In this document: in pieces, positions 33,006 through 41,200 of the stretch
Position numbering within the stretch: the first letter of the stretch is position 1
Layout of the letters: each line of letters starts with the position of its first letter
DNA from: Sporosarcina sp. ZBG7A
Lineage (GTDB): Bacteria > Bacillota > Bacilli > Bacillales_A > Planococcaceae
Direction of reading: 5' to 3'
DNA length: 64,000 bases
NCBI RefSeq assembly: GCF_000813425.1
Contig: NZ_JWIB01000015.1
Span: forward strand, 62,001 to 126,000
Program-made: the position numbers and the translations under genes
The notes under the pieces: generated by a model
The model's database searches: none
What the model was told of the DNA's origin: nothing
Seen by the model: only the letters and a program-made list of their open reading frames with translations

Positions 33006-33130
33006 ATCACCGGGCAACTCGCTCGTATCGCCGGGCAACTCGCCCGATTCCACTCGCCAGCAAGGTTAGCGTTCAGAAAAAAGAACTGCCGAGCGGCCAA
33101 GGATGTCCCTGATCACCCGGACAGCTCGTT
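33006..33130. repeat. GC-rich 21-bp repeats in the lia operon
   Basis: ATCACCGGGCAACTCGCTCG (33006-33025) is followed exactly 21 bases on by ATCGCCGGGCAACTCGCCCG (33027-33046). A diverged single copy, ATCACCCGGACAGCTCG, lies near 33113-33129. The composition is clearly more GC-rich than the neighbouring genes. It sits inside the operon between the PspA-like gene and liaF, and its role is unknown. Confidence 0.75.
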
Positions 33131-33144
33131 GCTGTCTTTTCAGT

Positions 33145-33753
33145 TTACACGATTTTCTCGATGGTTGCTTCTTCTGCCGTCAAATCGTCAAGACGGCGTC
33201 GCATAGATGCGATGTCATCGTCTTTGGCGGAATCGCGATTCATGGGTTCGTCAGACGAAGGCTCAAGATCTGCAGAGAAAATGCGATCCATCCGGCTATT
33301 TGCCCGTTTTGCGTTTTCTTCACCCATTAACTTCAAACGGCGGACTTGCATATCTTTTACTTTGTGCTTCATGCTTTCAAAACGGCGTTCCAACGCAATC
33401 ATGGACTCCGTCGTGTCCGTTTCAAGAGAACGCAATTCGTCTCGGCGTCGACTATAAGCTTCGGCCTCGTCTTTCGCGTAGTTGATAAGCGCTTCGTCTC
33501 CTGTTGCTTCAGCTAAAGAGAGTTGTTCTGTCCGTTTGTCAGTGAGCTGTTCCGCTTCGAGTAATTCCTTTGTGACTTCATCGCGCAAAATCCGTTGGCG
33601 CTCCAAAAGTTTCCCAACTGCTTTCGTTTGTTGCTCGGCTTCCTTGATGGTTTCGTTTAACACATCTGCGGCATTTTGAGTATTGCGTTTTGCTGTTATC
33701 TGTTCGAGATCGTCTTGTACGGCGAATTTGAATTTATACCATAGTTCATTCAT
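33145..33753 (-). CDS. liaH: PspA/IM30-family protein (LiaH type)
   Basis: A 202-aa, almost wholly alpha-helical coiled-coil protein of the phage-shock PspA/LiaH family (MNELWYKFKFAVQDDLEQIT, then long E/K/R-rich helices). Family members bind stressed membranes as large oligomers. The ATG at 33753 is used because GGAGG lies 7 bases upstream; the adjacent TTG at 33756 is too near. It lies between a small membrane protein and liaF, and is the expected main output of LiaR. Confidence 0.9.
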   Translation of the reverse strand: MNELWYKFKFAVQDDLEQITAKRNTQNAADVLNETIKEAEQQTKAVGKLLERQRILRDEVTKELLEAEQLTDKRTEQLSLAEATGDEALINYAKDEAEAYSRRRDELRSLETDTTESMIALERRFESMKHKVKDMQVRRLKLMGEENAKRANSRMDRIFSADLEPSSDEPMNRDSAKDDDIASMRRRLDDLTAEEATIEKIV

Positions 33754-33765
33754 CAAAAGCCCTCC

Positions 33766-34113
33766 TTATTTATTGAATTCGTTCCATTGTTTTTCAAACT
33801 TTGCGAACGGATCTGCATCGATTACATTGTTATTTGTACGTTGGTTCAGTTTCCATTTGCGCCATGCATAGTAGGCTCCGGCTGCAGCAAGAAGTCCGAT
33901 GAATGCAGGGATGTTTGAAATTCCTGTTAGGACTCCGACTAACATGACGATTCCCCACAGAATACGACCGATTGTTGAGTCACTTTTACGGAAGTAGTGG
34001 TAACCGAAGACTGCGGCAGCTGCTGAAAGCGCGAGTGCTACGATAGAGCCTATATTGGCGACTGCTACAATTGCGGCGATAATTCCGAAGACAATGAGTA
34101 GAAGTTTTTTCAT
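33766..34113 (-). CDS. Small membrane protein of the lia operon (LiaI-like position)
   Basis: A 115-aa protein with three to four hydrophobic segments (LLLIVFGIIAAIVAVANIGS, IVALALSAAAAVFGYHYF, ILWGIVMLVGVLTGISNIPA) and a polar tail (DADPFAKFEKQWNEFNK). In B. subtilis LiaI anchors LiaH at the membrane, and this gene holds the same position directly before the PspA-like gene. Sequence likeness to LiaI itself is not strong by eye. The ATG at 34113 has GGGAGG 11 bases upstream. Confidence 0.7.
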   Translation of the reverse strand: MKKLLLIVFGIIAAIVAVANIGSIVALALSAAAAVFGYHYFRKSDSTIGRILWGIVMLVGVLTGISNIPAFIGLLAAAGAYYAWRKWKLNQRTNNNVIDADPFAKFEKQWNEFNK

Positions 34114-34240
34114 GATTTGTGGTGCCTCCCTTCGTTTGTACCCTAATGATAAGACGGAATGGGATTTATCCAAACAGGCTTGGTGTGGAGATTTGTCTCA
34201 TACTTTAGGATGAGATCCTATCGAGACTATGAAACAAAGA

Positions 34241-34269
34241 TTGAAACCGCTTTCAATAATTGGTATAGT
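34241..34269 (+). promoter_or_regulatory. Promoter with overlapping cre site for the fatty-acid operon
   Basis: TTGAAA (34241-34246) and TATAGT (34264-34269) have a 17-base spacer. TGAAACCGCTTTCA (34242-34255) fits the cre consensus TGWAANCGNTNWCA at every position and covers the -35 box. CcpA bound there would shut the operon when glucose is present. Confidence 0.7.
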
Positions 34270-34312
34270 TATTAGAAAACTAGGACTATTCTAATGTGAA
34301 GGAAGTGTCGTA

Positions 34313-35461
34313 ATGAGAGAGACTGTAATCGTTGCGGGTGTTCGGACTCCGGTAGGAAGAAGGAAGGGGAGTCTCGCCAATACGCGACCTGATGAACTCG
34401 CTGCGCTTGTTTTGGATGAACTGATGGAACGGGCGGGCGTTGCGAAAGAAGAAACGGATGATGTCATCCTTGGTTGTGTCACCCAATCAGGAGAACAAGG
34501 TGGGAATATCGCACGTTCAGCTGTGCTTATTGGTGGGTTTCCGGTAACTGTTCCGGGTGTAACGATTGACCGTCAATGTGGATCGAGTCAACAAGCGGTT
34601 CACTTCGCATCGCAGGCGATTGCAAGTGGGGATATGGACGTCGTGATTGCGGGTGGAGTGGAAAGTATGACTCGAGAGCCGATGTTCTCCAATATGCATG
34701 TCGCTAAGCCTAGCGGCAAATTGATGTCACAGTATGAAATCATCAATCAAGGCCTTTCTGCGGAACGGATAGCTTCAAAATGGAAGCTATCGCGTGAGAC
34801 GCTTGATCAGTTTGCATATGATAGCCACCAGAAAGCCATGCAGGCAATCGATGGAGGACGGTTCGATGAAGAAATCATTCCCGTTGCCGTGATGGACCAA
34901 GAAGGAAACTCGAAACTATTTTCTATAGATGAAGGACCTCGACCTGAGTCGACGCTAGAAGCGCTGGCTGGATTGAAAACGGTATTTGATGAACAAGGCG
35001 TCATTACGGCAGGAAACGCGAGTCAAATGAGTGATGGGGCATCCGCGGTATTGCTCATGAGCCGAGATAAGGCCGATGAGCTTGGCGTTAAGCCGATTGC
35101 GCGAATTGTGGCGCGAACAGTAGTCGGTTCAGATCCGACGCTTATGCTTACGGGTCCGATTGAAGCAACCCATCAAGTGTTAAAGAAATCCGGGTTGACG
35201 ATTGACGACATGGATCTCTATGAAGTGAATGAAGCGTTTGCGCCTGTGCCGCTTGCATGGCTTGCGGAAACGGGAGCGGATCGTGCAAAGTTAAATGTGA
35301 ATGGCGGGGCGATTGCACTCGGCCACCCCCTTGGTGCAACGGGGACGAAGTTGCTTGTATCGCTGATGCACGAATTAAAACATTCCGGAGGACGTTATGG
35401 GTTACTCGCGATTTGTGAGGGAATGGGTATGGCCAATGCAACAATTATTGAAATGATTTAA
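34313..35461 (+). CDS. Acetyl-CoA acyltransferase (thiolase)
   Basis: A 382-aa thiolase. The active-site cysteine is in DRQCGSSQQA (about residue 89), the catalytic histidine in GGAIALGHPLGATG and the second cysteine in AICEGMGMA. It cleaves 3-ketoacyl-CoA to acetyl-CoA in beta-oxidation, or runs the reverse condensation. It is first in a set with an acyl-CoA dehydrogenase and an acyl-CoA synthetase, which favours the degradative role. A cre site overlaps its promoter. Confidence 0.9.
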   Translation: MRETVIVAGVRTPVGRRKGSLANTRPDELAALVLDELMERAGVAKEETDDVILGCVTQSGEQGGNIARSAVLIGGFPVTVPGVTIDRQCGSSQQAVHFASQAIASGDMDVVIAGGVESMTREPMFSNMHVAKPSGKLMSQYEIINQGLSAERIASKWKLSRETLDQFAYDSHQKAMQAIDGGRFDEEIIPVAVMDQEGNSKLFSIDEGPRPESTLEALAGLKTVFDEQGVITAGNASQMSDGASAVLLMSRDKADELGVKPIARIVARTVVGSDPTLMLTGPIEATHQVLKKSGLTIDDMDLYEVNEAFAPVPLAWLAETGADRAKLNVNGGAIALGHPLGATGTKLLVSLMHELKHSGGRYGLLAICEGMGMANATIIEMI

Positions 35462-35488
35462 TCCCAGTGAAAAGGGAGGTTCATATAA

Positions 35489-36637
35489 ATGAAGCGCTAT
35501 CGTTTTGAGACGGAAGAACATGTGTTATTCAGAAAGACGCTTCGGAAATTTCTAGAAAAGGAAGCAGTGCCACACTACGATGAGTGGGAGCAACAGCGCA
35601 TTGTTCCAAAAACGTTTTGGCGGAAACTTGGCGAGATGGGCTTTCTTTGCCCTCAAATTGACGAGCGATATGGCGGGTTGGGATTGGATTTCAGCTACGG
35701 TGTCATTATCGGCGAAGAGATGGAAAGAGTCGGTGCAGGTTTGACAGGAATTGGTTTGCATAATGACATCGTTGTCCCATATATTGAATCGTACGGGACA
35801 GACGAGCAGAAAGAGCGGTATTTGCCGGGGTGTCTGACGGCTGATTTCATCACTGGAGTAGCGATGACTGAGCCAGGAACTGGTTCAGACTTAGCGAATG
35901 TCCAGACGAGCGCTCGTAGGGAAGGCGATTTCTATATTGTAAATGGTCAAAAGACGTTCATTACGAATGGAGTCAACGGCAACTTGTTCTTGACAGTTGT
36001 CAAAACGGACGACCATGCGGAGCCTAGGCATCGCGGAATCAGTCTTCTGCTCATTGAAGAAGGAATGGAGGGCTTCACAAAAGGGCGTAAGCTGAACAAA
36101 GTCGGCATGCATTCACAAGATACTGCTGAGCTCTATTTTGAAGATTGTAAAGTGCCTGTTGCGAATCTGGTTGGTGAGGAGAATAAAGGCTTTCACTACT
36201 TAATGCAAAAATTACAGCAAGAACGTCTCATTGTCGCACTATCTGCACAAACGGCCTCAGAAGACATGTTAGAGATGACGCTTGAGTATGTGAAGGAACG
36301 GCAAGCATTCGGCAAGTCGATTGGATCTTTTCAAAACACACAGTTCAAGTTGGCGGAAGTGGCAACAAAAGTGGAACTTGGAAAGACCTTCTTGGAGTCA
36401 TTAATTGAAGAGCATATGAGCGGTGCGGATGTCGTCACAAAAGTATCGATGGCGAAATACTGGATTACGGAAAGTGCACGGGAAATAGCAACGGAGTGCA
36501 TGAAATTGTACGGTGGCTACGGTTATATGGAAGAGTATAAAATTGCCCGACGCTATCGCGACATCCCCGTAACGTCGATTTACGCAGGAACGAACGAAAT
36601 TATGAAAGTGATCATCGCTAAAAATCTTGGTCTTTAA
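35489..36637 (+). CDS. Acyl-CoA dehydrogenase
   Basis: A 382-aa FAD-dependent enzyme. The conserved blocks are GVAMTEPGTGSDLANV (FAD and substrate contact), QAFGKSIGSFQNTQFKLAEV, and YGGYGYMEEYKIARRYRDIP ending with the family signature AGTNEIMKVIIAKNLGL. The general base is probably the glutamate of AGTNE. It oxidises acyl-CoA to 2-enoyl-CoA. GGGAGG lies upstream. It is second in the fatty-acid operon. Confidence 0.92.
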   Translation: MKRYRFETEEHVLFRKTLRKFLEKEAVPHYDEWEQQRIVPKTFWRKLGEMGFLCPQIDERYGGLGLDFSYGVIIGEEMERVGAGLTGIGLHNDIVVPYIESYGTDEQKERYLPGCLTADFITGVAMTEPGTGSDLANVQTSARREGDFYIVNGQKTFITNGVNGNLFLTVVKTDDHAEPRHRGISLLLIEEGMEGFTKGRKLNKVGMHSQDTAELYFEDCKVPVANLVGEENKGFHYLMQKLQQERLIVALSAQTASEDMLEMTLEYVKERQAFGKSIGSFQNTQFKLAEVATKVELGKTFLESLIEEHMSGADVVTKVSMAKYWITESAREIATECMKLYGGYGYMEEYKIARRYRDIPVTSIYAGTNEIMKVIIAKNLGL

Positions 36638-36692
36638 TTCATATGTATGACATACGCATGACCAATTTAAAGGACAAAGGGAGATGGCCATA

Positions 36693-38306
36693 ATGATGCA
36701 AACACCACTCAATTTAACGTCGTTCATCCGACGTGCTGAACAGTTTTTCCCGGAGAAGCTCATCATTTCACGTACCGCAGCAGATACAATTCACCGCATC
36801 CCGTATCGCGAATTTGCGAAACGGACGCGGAAGCTTGCAGACGCACTGACGAAACTAGGAATGCAGCACGGAACGAAAGTAGCGACGTTCGGTTGGAACC
36901 ACCATCGTCATCTAGAAGCGTACTTTGGTGTACCTTGTACCGGAGCGATTTTGCATATGGTCAATATCCGTTTGTCCCCTGAACATATTGCGTATGTCAT
37001 CAACCATGCAGAAGACGAAATTCTCTTAGTAGACGATAATCTGTTCCCACATCTTGAGAAGCTGGCACCTCTACTGAAAACAGTGAAACACTATGTCATA
37101 ATGGGCGACAGCAAAGAAGTGCCAGATACGAACTTACCGAATGTCTATGCGTACGAAGCACTTCTCGAGGATGCTTCGGACACATTCGAATTTCCAGAGG
37201 ATTTGGATGAAAACACGCCTGCTGGCATGTGTTATACGTCTGCAACGACAGGCAATCCGAAAGGCGTCGTCTACACGCACCGTGGGATCGTGCTCCATAG
37301 TTATGCTCTCGGACTAGCAGACGCAATGGGATTGAATGAGCGGGATGTTATTATGCCGGTTGTACCGATGTTCCATGTCAATGCTTGGGGACTGCCGTTT
37401 GCTGCTGTGTTCTTTGGTTCTACACAAGTGCTCCCGGGGCCAGGAATTATCCCAGATTTATTGCTAGATTTGATCGAACAAGAAAAGGTGACGCTGACGG
37501 CGGGAGTGCCAACAATTTGGCTAGCTGTATTGAAAGCTCAAGATGCCAAACCACGTGATCTGTCTTCATTACGCGCGGTTGTCTGTGGCGGTTCGGCTTC
37601 GCCGAAAGGGTTGATACGCGCATTTGAGGAACGTTATCAGGTTCCGTTCATTATTGGGTACGGCATGACGGAAACCTCGCCACTCGTCAGTTTGTCGGTG
37701 TTGACGTCGGGCATGGATGACGTCACGATGGACGAAAAAATCGATATTCGTTCGTTGCAGGGTCTTGTGATGCCAGGACTGGATGTGAAGATTGTCAACG
37801 AAAACGGAGAAGTTCCGTGGGATGGCAAGACGATGGGAGAGCTCGCGGTTCGAGGACCATGGATTGCGGATGAATACTATAAAGATGAACGGACATCAGA
37901 GGCATTCCGTGACGGTTGGCTGTATACAGGAGACATTGCGGTTATGACGGACTTCGGCTACTTGAAACTGACAGATCGGACGAAAGATCTGATCAAGAGT
38001 GGTGGCGAGTGGATTTCATCCGTAGACTTGGAGAATGCGCTCATGTCACATGATGCTGTGTTTGAGGCTGCGGTAATTGCAGTGCCACATGAGAAGTGGC
38101 AAGAACGTCCTCTTGGCTGTGTCGTATTGGCGGATGGTCGGGAAGCGAATGAGGCCATGAAGGCGGAACTTCTGAAGTACATGGAAGGACAATTTGCAAA
38201 GTGGTGGGTCCCGGACGACATCATCTTTATGGAAGAGATTCCGAAAACCTCTGTCGGGAAGTTCTTGAAAGCCGAGTTGCGCAAACAACTGGTTGAAGTG
38301 AAGTAA
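36693..38306 (+). CDS. Fatty acid-CoA ligase (AMP-forming)
   Basis: About 537 aa, ANL superfamily. The AMP-binding loop reads YTSATTGNPKGVVYTHRG, followed by IIGYGMTETSPL and the hinge GWLYTGDIAVMTDFGYLKLT; the catalytic lysine is in KTSVGKFLKAEL. It activates medium- or long-chain acids for beta-oxidation. The ATG at 36693 is chosen because AAAGGGAG lies 9 bases before it; the ATG at 36684 touches that site. Third and last gene of the operon. Confidence 0.9.
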   Translation: MMQTPLNLTSFIRRAEQFFPEKLIISRTAADTIHRIPYREFAKRTRKLADALTKLGMQHGTKVATFGWNHHRHLEAYFGVPCTGAILHMVNIRLSPEHIAYVINHAEDEILLVDDNLFPHLEKLAPLLKTVKHYVIMGDSKEVPDTNLPNVYAYEALLEDASDTFEFPEDLDENTPAGMCYTSATTGNPKGVVYTHRGIVLHSYALGLADAMGLNERDVIMPVVPMFHVNAWGLPFAAVFFGSTQVLPGPGIIPDLLLDLIEQEKVTLTAGVPTIWLAVLKAQDAKPRDLSSLRAVVCGGSASPKGLIRAFEERYQVPFIIGYGMTETSPLVSLSVLTSGMDDVTMDEKIDIRSLQGLVMPGLDVKIVNENGEVPWDGKTMGELAVRGPWIADEYYKDERTSEAFRDGWLYTGDIAVMTDFGYLKLTDRTKDLIKSGGEWISSVDLENALMSHDAVFEAAVIAVPHEKWQERPLGCVVLADGREANEAMKAELLKYMEGQFAKWWVPDDIIFMEEIPKTSVGKFLKAELRKQLVEVK

Positions 38307-38319
38307 GTATGGACAATGG

Positions 38320-38355
38320 AGCCCGTCTGGCGGAGAATGCTGGACGGGTTTTGTT
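38320..38355 (+). terminator. Terminator of the fatty-acid operon
   Basis: CCCGTC (38322-38327) pairs with GACGGG (38343-38348), extended inside by GC/GC, with T-rich sequence after it. Confidence 0.7.
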
Positions 38356-38454
38356 GTGCTGAAGTCATAGAATGGAAGCTTGTTTCGTAAACTAATAGAG
38401 ATTGGGCGAAACTTGTGGCGGGGGATGTCGTCTTTATGACAAGCTAGGCGAGTT

Positions 38455-38812
38455 GGTTATGATCAGATTTTGGGATTTATGAGCAGAATGCGAGGGTTAT
38501 GATCAGATTCCGGGATTTATGAGCGGAATGCAGGGTTTATGATCACATTTCGAGATTTATGAGCGGAATGCGAGGGTTATGATCAGATTCCGGGATTTAT
38601 GAGCGGAATGCAGGGTTTATGATCAGATTCCGGGATTCATGAGCGGAATGCGAGATTTATGATCAGATTCCGGGATTTATGAGCAGAATGCGAGGTTTAT
38701 GATCACATTTCGAGATTTATGAGCGGAATACGAGGTTTATGATCACATTTCGAGATTTATGAGCGGAATCCAAGATTTATGATCACATCGCAAGTTTTAT
38801 GAGCATTTTCCT
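38455..38812 (+). repeat. 20-bp-period TTTATGAKC repeat array, copy 2 (18 units)
   Basis: Eighteen units with an exact 20-base step: GATC or GAGC cores at 38461, 38481, 38501 and so on to 38801, strictly alternating without a single break. Typical pair: TTATGATCAGATTCCGGGAT then TTATGAGCGGAATGCAGGGT, giving a 40-bp higher-order unit. All frames hold frequent stops. It lies between the fatty-acid operon terminator and dedA. Nothing else is seen in 38356-38454. Confidence 0.97.
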
Positions 38813-38878
38813 ATGATCTATCAGCAATAGTAGTGGGCGTTATGCAGTATAGTGACAACTAGTGACGGGAGGGCGTGG

Positions 38879-39490
38879 ATGGAAGAGTGGATCATGGAGT
38901 TGTTGGCGGAATATGGCTATTATGGCGTGCTTGCACTCATCTTAGTGGAAAACCTGTTTCCTCCGATTCCCTCTGAACTGATTTTGACTTTCAGTGGTTT
39001 TTTAGTGGCATCCCACAGTTTATCAATGGGATGGATGATTGCGGCGGCTACGACCGGATCAGTAATCGGAGCCATGTTCCTATATGGAATCGGCATGTTT
39101 CTTGATGTTCCCCGGCTCGAACGACTTACAGATCGATATGGTCGTTGGCTCAGGCTGAAGAAGAAGGATATTCGTCGGGCGGATGCATGGTTTCACAAGT
39201 ATGGACCTTGGACAGTGCTCATTTGTAGAATGGTTCCGCTTGTTCGAAGCCTCATTTCGATACCAGCGGGAATGTCTGGAATGAACTTCCCTCTTTTCAT
39301 CATACTCACGACTTTAGGAAGTTTGGTTTGGAACAGTGTCCTCATTTTTATGGGGGTCAAGCTTGGGGCGAACTTTGAATCGGTCATCCGATATATGGAC
39401 ATCTATTCAAACGTTGTGTATATTTTAATAGGAATTGGCGGAGTGATCGCATGCATCTCGTATGTCAGGCTTCGCAGAAAGTGGGTATAA
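38879..39490 (+). CDS. DedA-family membrane protein
   Basis: A 203-aa protein with four to five membrane segments and the family blocks ENLFPPIPSELILTFSGF near the N-terminus and FHKYGPWTVLICRMVPLVRS followed by LISIPAGMSGM. Some DedA proteins flip undecaprenyl phosphate or phosphatidylethanolamine. The ATG at 38879 has GGGAGG 5-6 bases upstream. uppP follows after 6 bases, so both probably act in undecaprenyl-phosphate recycling. Confidence 0.88.
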   Translation: MEEWIMELLAEYGYYGVLALILVENLFPPIPSELILTFSGFLVASHSLSMGWMIAAATTGSVIGAMFLYGIGMFLDVPRLERLTDRYGRWLRLKKKDIRRADAWFHKYGPWTVLICRMVPLVRSLISIPAGMSGMNFPLFIILTTLGSLVWNSVLIFMGVKLGANFESVIRYMDIYSNVVYILIGIGGVIACISYVRLRRKWV

Positions 39491-39496
39491 TCAACT

Positions 39497-40324
39497 ATGG
39501 ATTTATTTGAACTTTTAAAAGCGCTTCTGTTAGGATTTGTTGAAGGAATGACAGAGTTTGCGCCTGTTTCGTCCACAGGGCATCTAATTATTGTCGATGA
39601 CATGTGGTTGAAAAGTGAAGAATTTCTTGGGAAATATCCTTCTATCACATTTAAAATTGTTATTCAGCTCGGTTCAATACTAGCCGTTGTTGTCGTGTTT
39701 TGGAAGCGGCTATTCAGTTTAGTCGGTCTTTATAAAGTGGAAGGTCAAAAGGCGAGCAAAAGTTTCAACTTGCTTCACGTGATCGTTGGTATGTTGCCTG
39801 CTGTTATCCTCGGATTTGCTCTAAAGGATTTGATCGATGACTATTTGTTTGGCGTTGAAACGGTCATCGTCGCACTTGTCGCAGGTGCGATTCTCATGAT
39901 CGCGGCAGATCGATTTGGACCAAAGACTCCACGCGTAACAACTCTTGACCAAATTACATACCGTCAAGCCTTTACCGTTGGACTCGTTCAATGTTTGTCA
40001 CTATGGCCAGGATTTTCACGATCAGGTGCCACGATTTCAGGTGGTGTATTATTTGGGATGAACCACAGAACCGCAGCGGACTTTACGTTTATAATGGCGG
40101 TTCCGATTATGATGGGTGCCAGTCTTGTTTCTGTGATGAAAAACTGGGAGTACCTATCGATGGATCATATCTCGTTCTATGTCGTAGGATTCCTCAGCGC
40201 ATTCGTGTTCTCGCTGCTGTCAATCCGGTTCTTCCTGAAACTAATCTCGAAGATCAAACTCGTTCCATTTGCAATCTATCGAATTGTATTAGCGATTATT
40301 TTAGCGATTATCGTATTCTTCTAA
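39497..40324 (+). CDS. uppP: Undecaprenyl-diphosphatase UppP (BacA)
   Basis: A 275-aa, eight-helix protein with the two BacA signatures: FVEGMTEFAPVSSTGHLIIV near residue 15 (catalytic glutamates and serines) and PGFSRSGATISGG near 170-182. It removes a phosphate from undecaprenyl diphosphate so the lipid carrier can be reused for cell wall and exopolysaccharide synthesis, and it gives bacitracin resistance. It is paired with dedA and ends at a terminator. Confidence 0.93.
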   Translation: MDLFELLKALLLGFVEGMTEFAPVSSTGHLIIVDDMWLKSEEFLGKYPSITFKIVIQLGSILAVVVVFWKRLFSLVGLYKVEGQKASKSFNLLHVIVGMLPAVILGFALKDLIDDYLFGVETVIVALVAGAILMIAADRFGPKTPRVTTLDQITYRQAFTVGLVQCLSLWPGFSRSGATISGGVLFGMNHRTAADFTFIMAVPIMMGASLVSVMKNWEYLSMDHISFYVVGFLSAFVFSLLSIRFFLKLISKIKLVPFAIYRIVLAIILAIIVFF

Positions 40325-40362
40325 GAAGCATCCCCGCTAACAAAGCGGGTTGCTTCTTTTTT
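40325..40362 (+). terminator. Terminator after uppP
   Basis: GAAGCATCCCCGCT pairs with AGCGGGTTGCTTC, followed by six T residues. Confidence 0.85.
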
Positions 40363-40495
40363 GTATGCTTGCATTTAATTTCTCTTACTAGACAGAAAAC
40401 TGATAGAATTAAAGGAAAACTTGTTTTGACAAAATCCGCAGCACAAATATAGAAGCGAATGATGTCTAGCAACTAAGTGACGGGGTGAGTTTTTT

Positions 40496-41200
40496 ATGAC
40501 TGAAAAAGTATTGATTGTTGAAGATGAAGAAAGTATCGCTCGCGTCTTACAGTTAGAGCTCGAATTTGAGGGCTACGAAGTGTCGACGTGTCATACCGGA
40601 ACGGACGGTCTCATTATGTATCGTGAACAAGAATGGGATCTGGTTCTGCTGGATCTCATGTTGCCAGGTCTTAATGGTCTGGATGTTTTGCGACGTATTC
40701 GTGCCGATGAAACGATGACCCCGGTTATTTTACTGACGGCGAAAAGTGATATGGAAGACAAAGTGACGGGGCTTGATTTAGGCGCCAATGATTATGTCAC
40801 GAAGCCCTTTGAGATTGAAGAATTGCTCGCACGAATTCGTTCAGCGTTAAGGTTCTCTGCCAAAGGAGTGCCTGAAGAAGCAGATGTTCATTTACATGAG
40901 TTTAATGGCATTTCCATTCATGACCAAACTCGGGAAGTCCGTTGTGATGGAAGCCTCATCGAACTGACTCCGCGGGAGTATGACTTGTTATTCCATTTAC
41001 TGAAGCATCCGAATCAGGTGTTGACGAGGGAGCAATTACTCGATGCAGTGTGGGGATATGATTATTACGGAGATACGAATGTTGTCGATGTCTACATACG
41101 ATATGTTAGAAAGAAGATTGATCCCGAATGTGGTCCATCGTTCATCCATACTGTGCGAGGAGTTGGATATGCACTAAAGGACTCGCGTCATGAAACTTAA
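40496..41200 (+). CDS. OmpR-family response regulator
   Basis: A 234-aa regulator. The receiver domain has EDEES, the phospho-acceptor D in LVLLDLMLPGLNG and K in VTKPFEIEELLAR. The winged-helix output reads LTPREYDLLFHLLKHPNQVL, then DVYIRYVRKKID. It overlaps the kinase gene by 11 bases. The pair resembles ArlR/YkoG-type systems, and a PepSY protein follows, as with ykoGH-type loci. The target is unknown. Confidence 0.9.
   Translation: MTEKVLIVEDEESIARVLQLELEFEGYEVSTCHTGTDGLIMYREQEWDLVLLDLMLPGLNGLDVLRRIRADETMTPVILLTAKSDMEDKVTGLDLGANDYVTKPFEIEELLARIRSALRFSAKGVPEEADVHLHEFNGISIHDQTREVRCDGSLIELTPREYDLLFHLLKHPNQVLTREQLLDAVWGYDYYGDTNVVDVYIRYVRKKIDPECGPSFIHTVRGVGYALKDSRHET

Noticed and set aside
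38455-38812. Possible CRISPR array
   Set aside because: Units are contiguous at 20 bases with no unique spacers of constant length, the core is only about 9 bases, and no cas genes are nearby.
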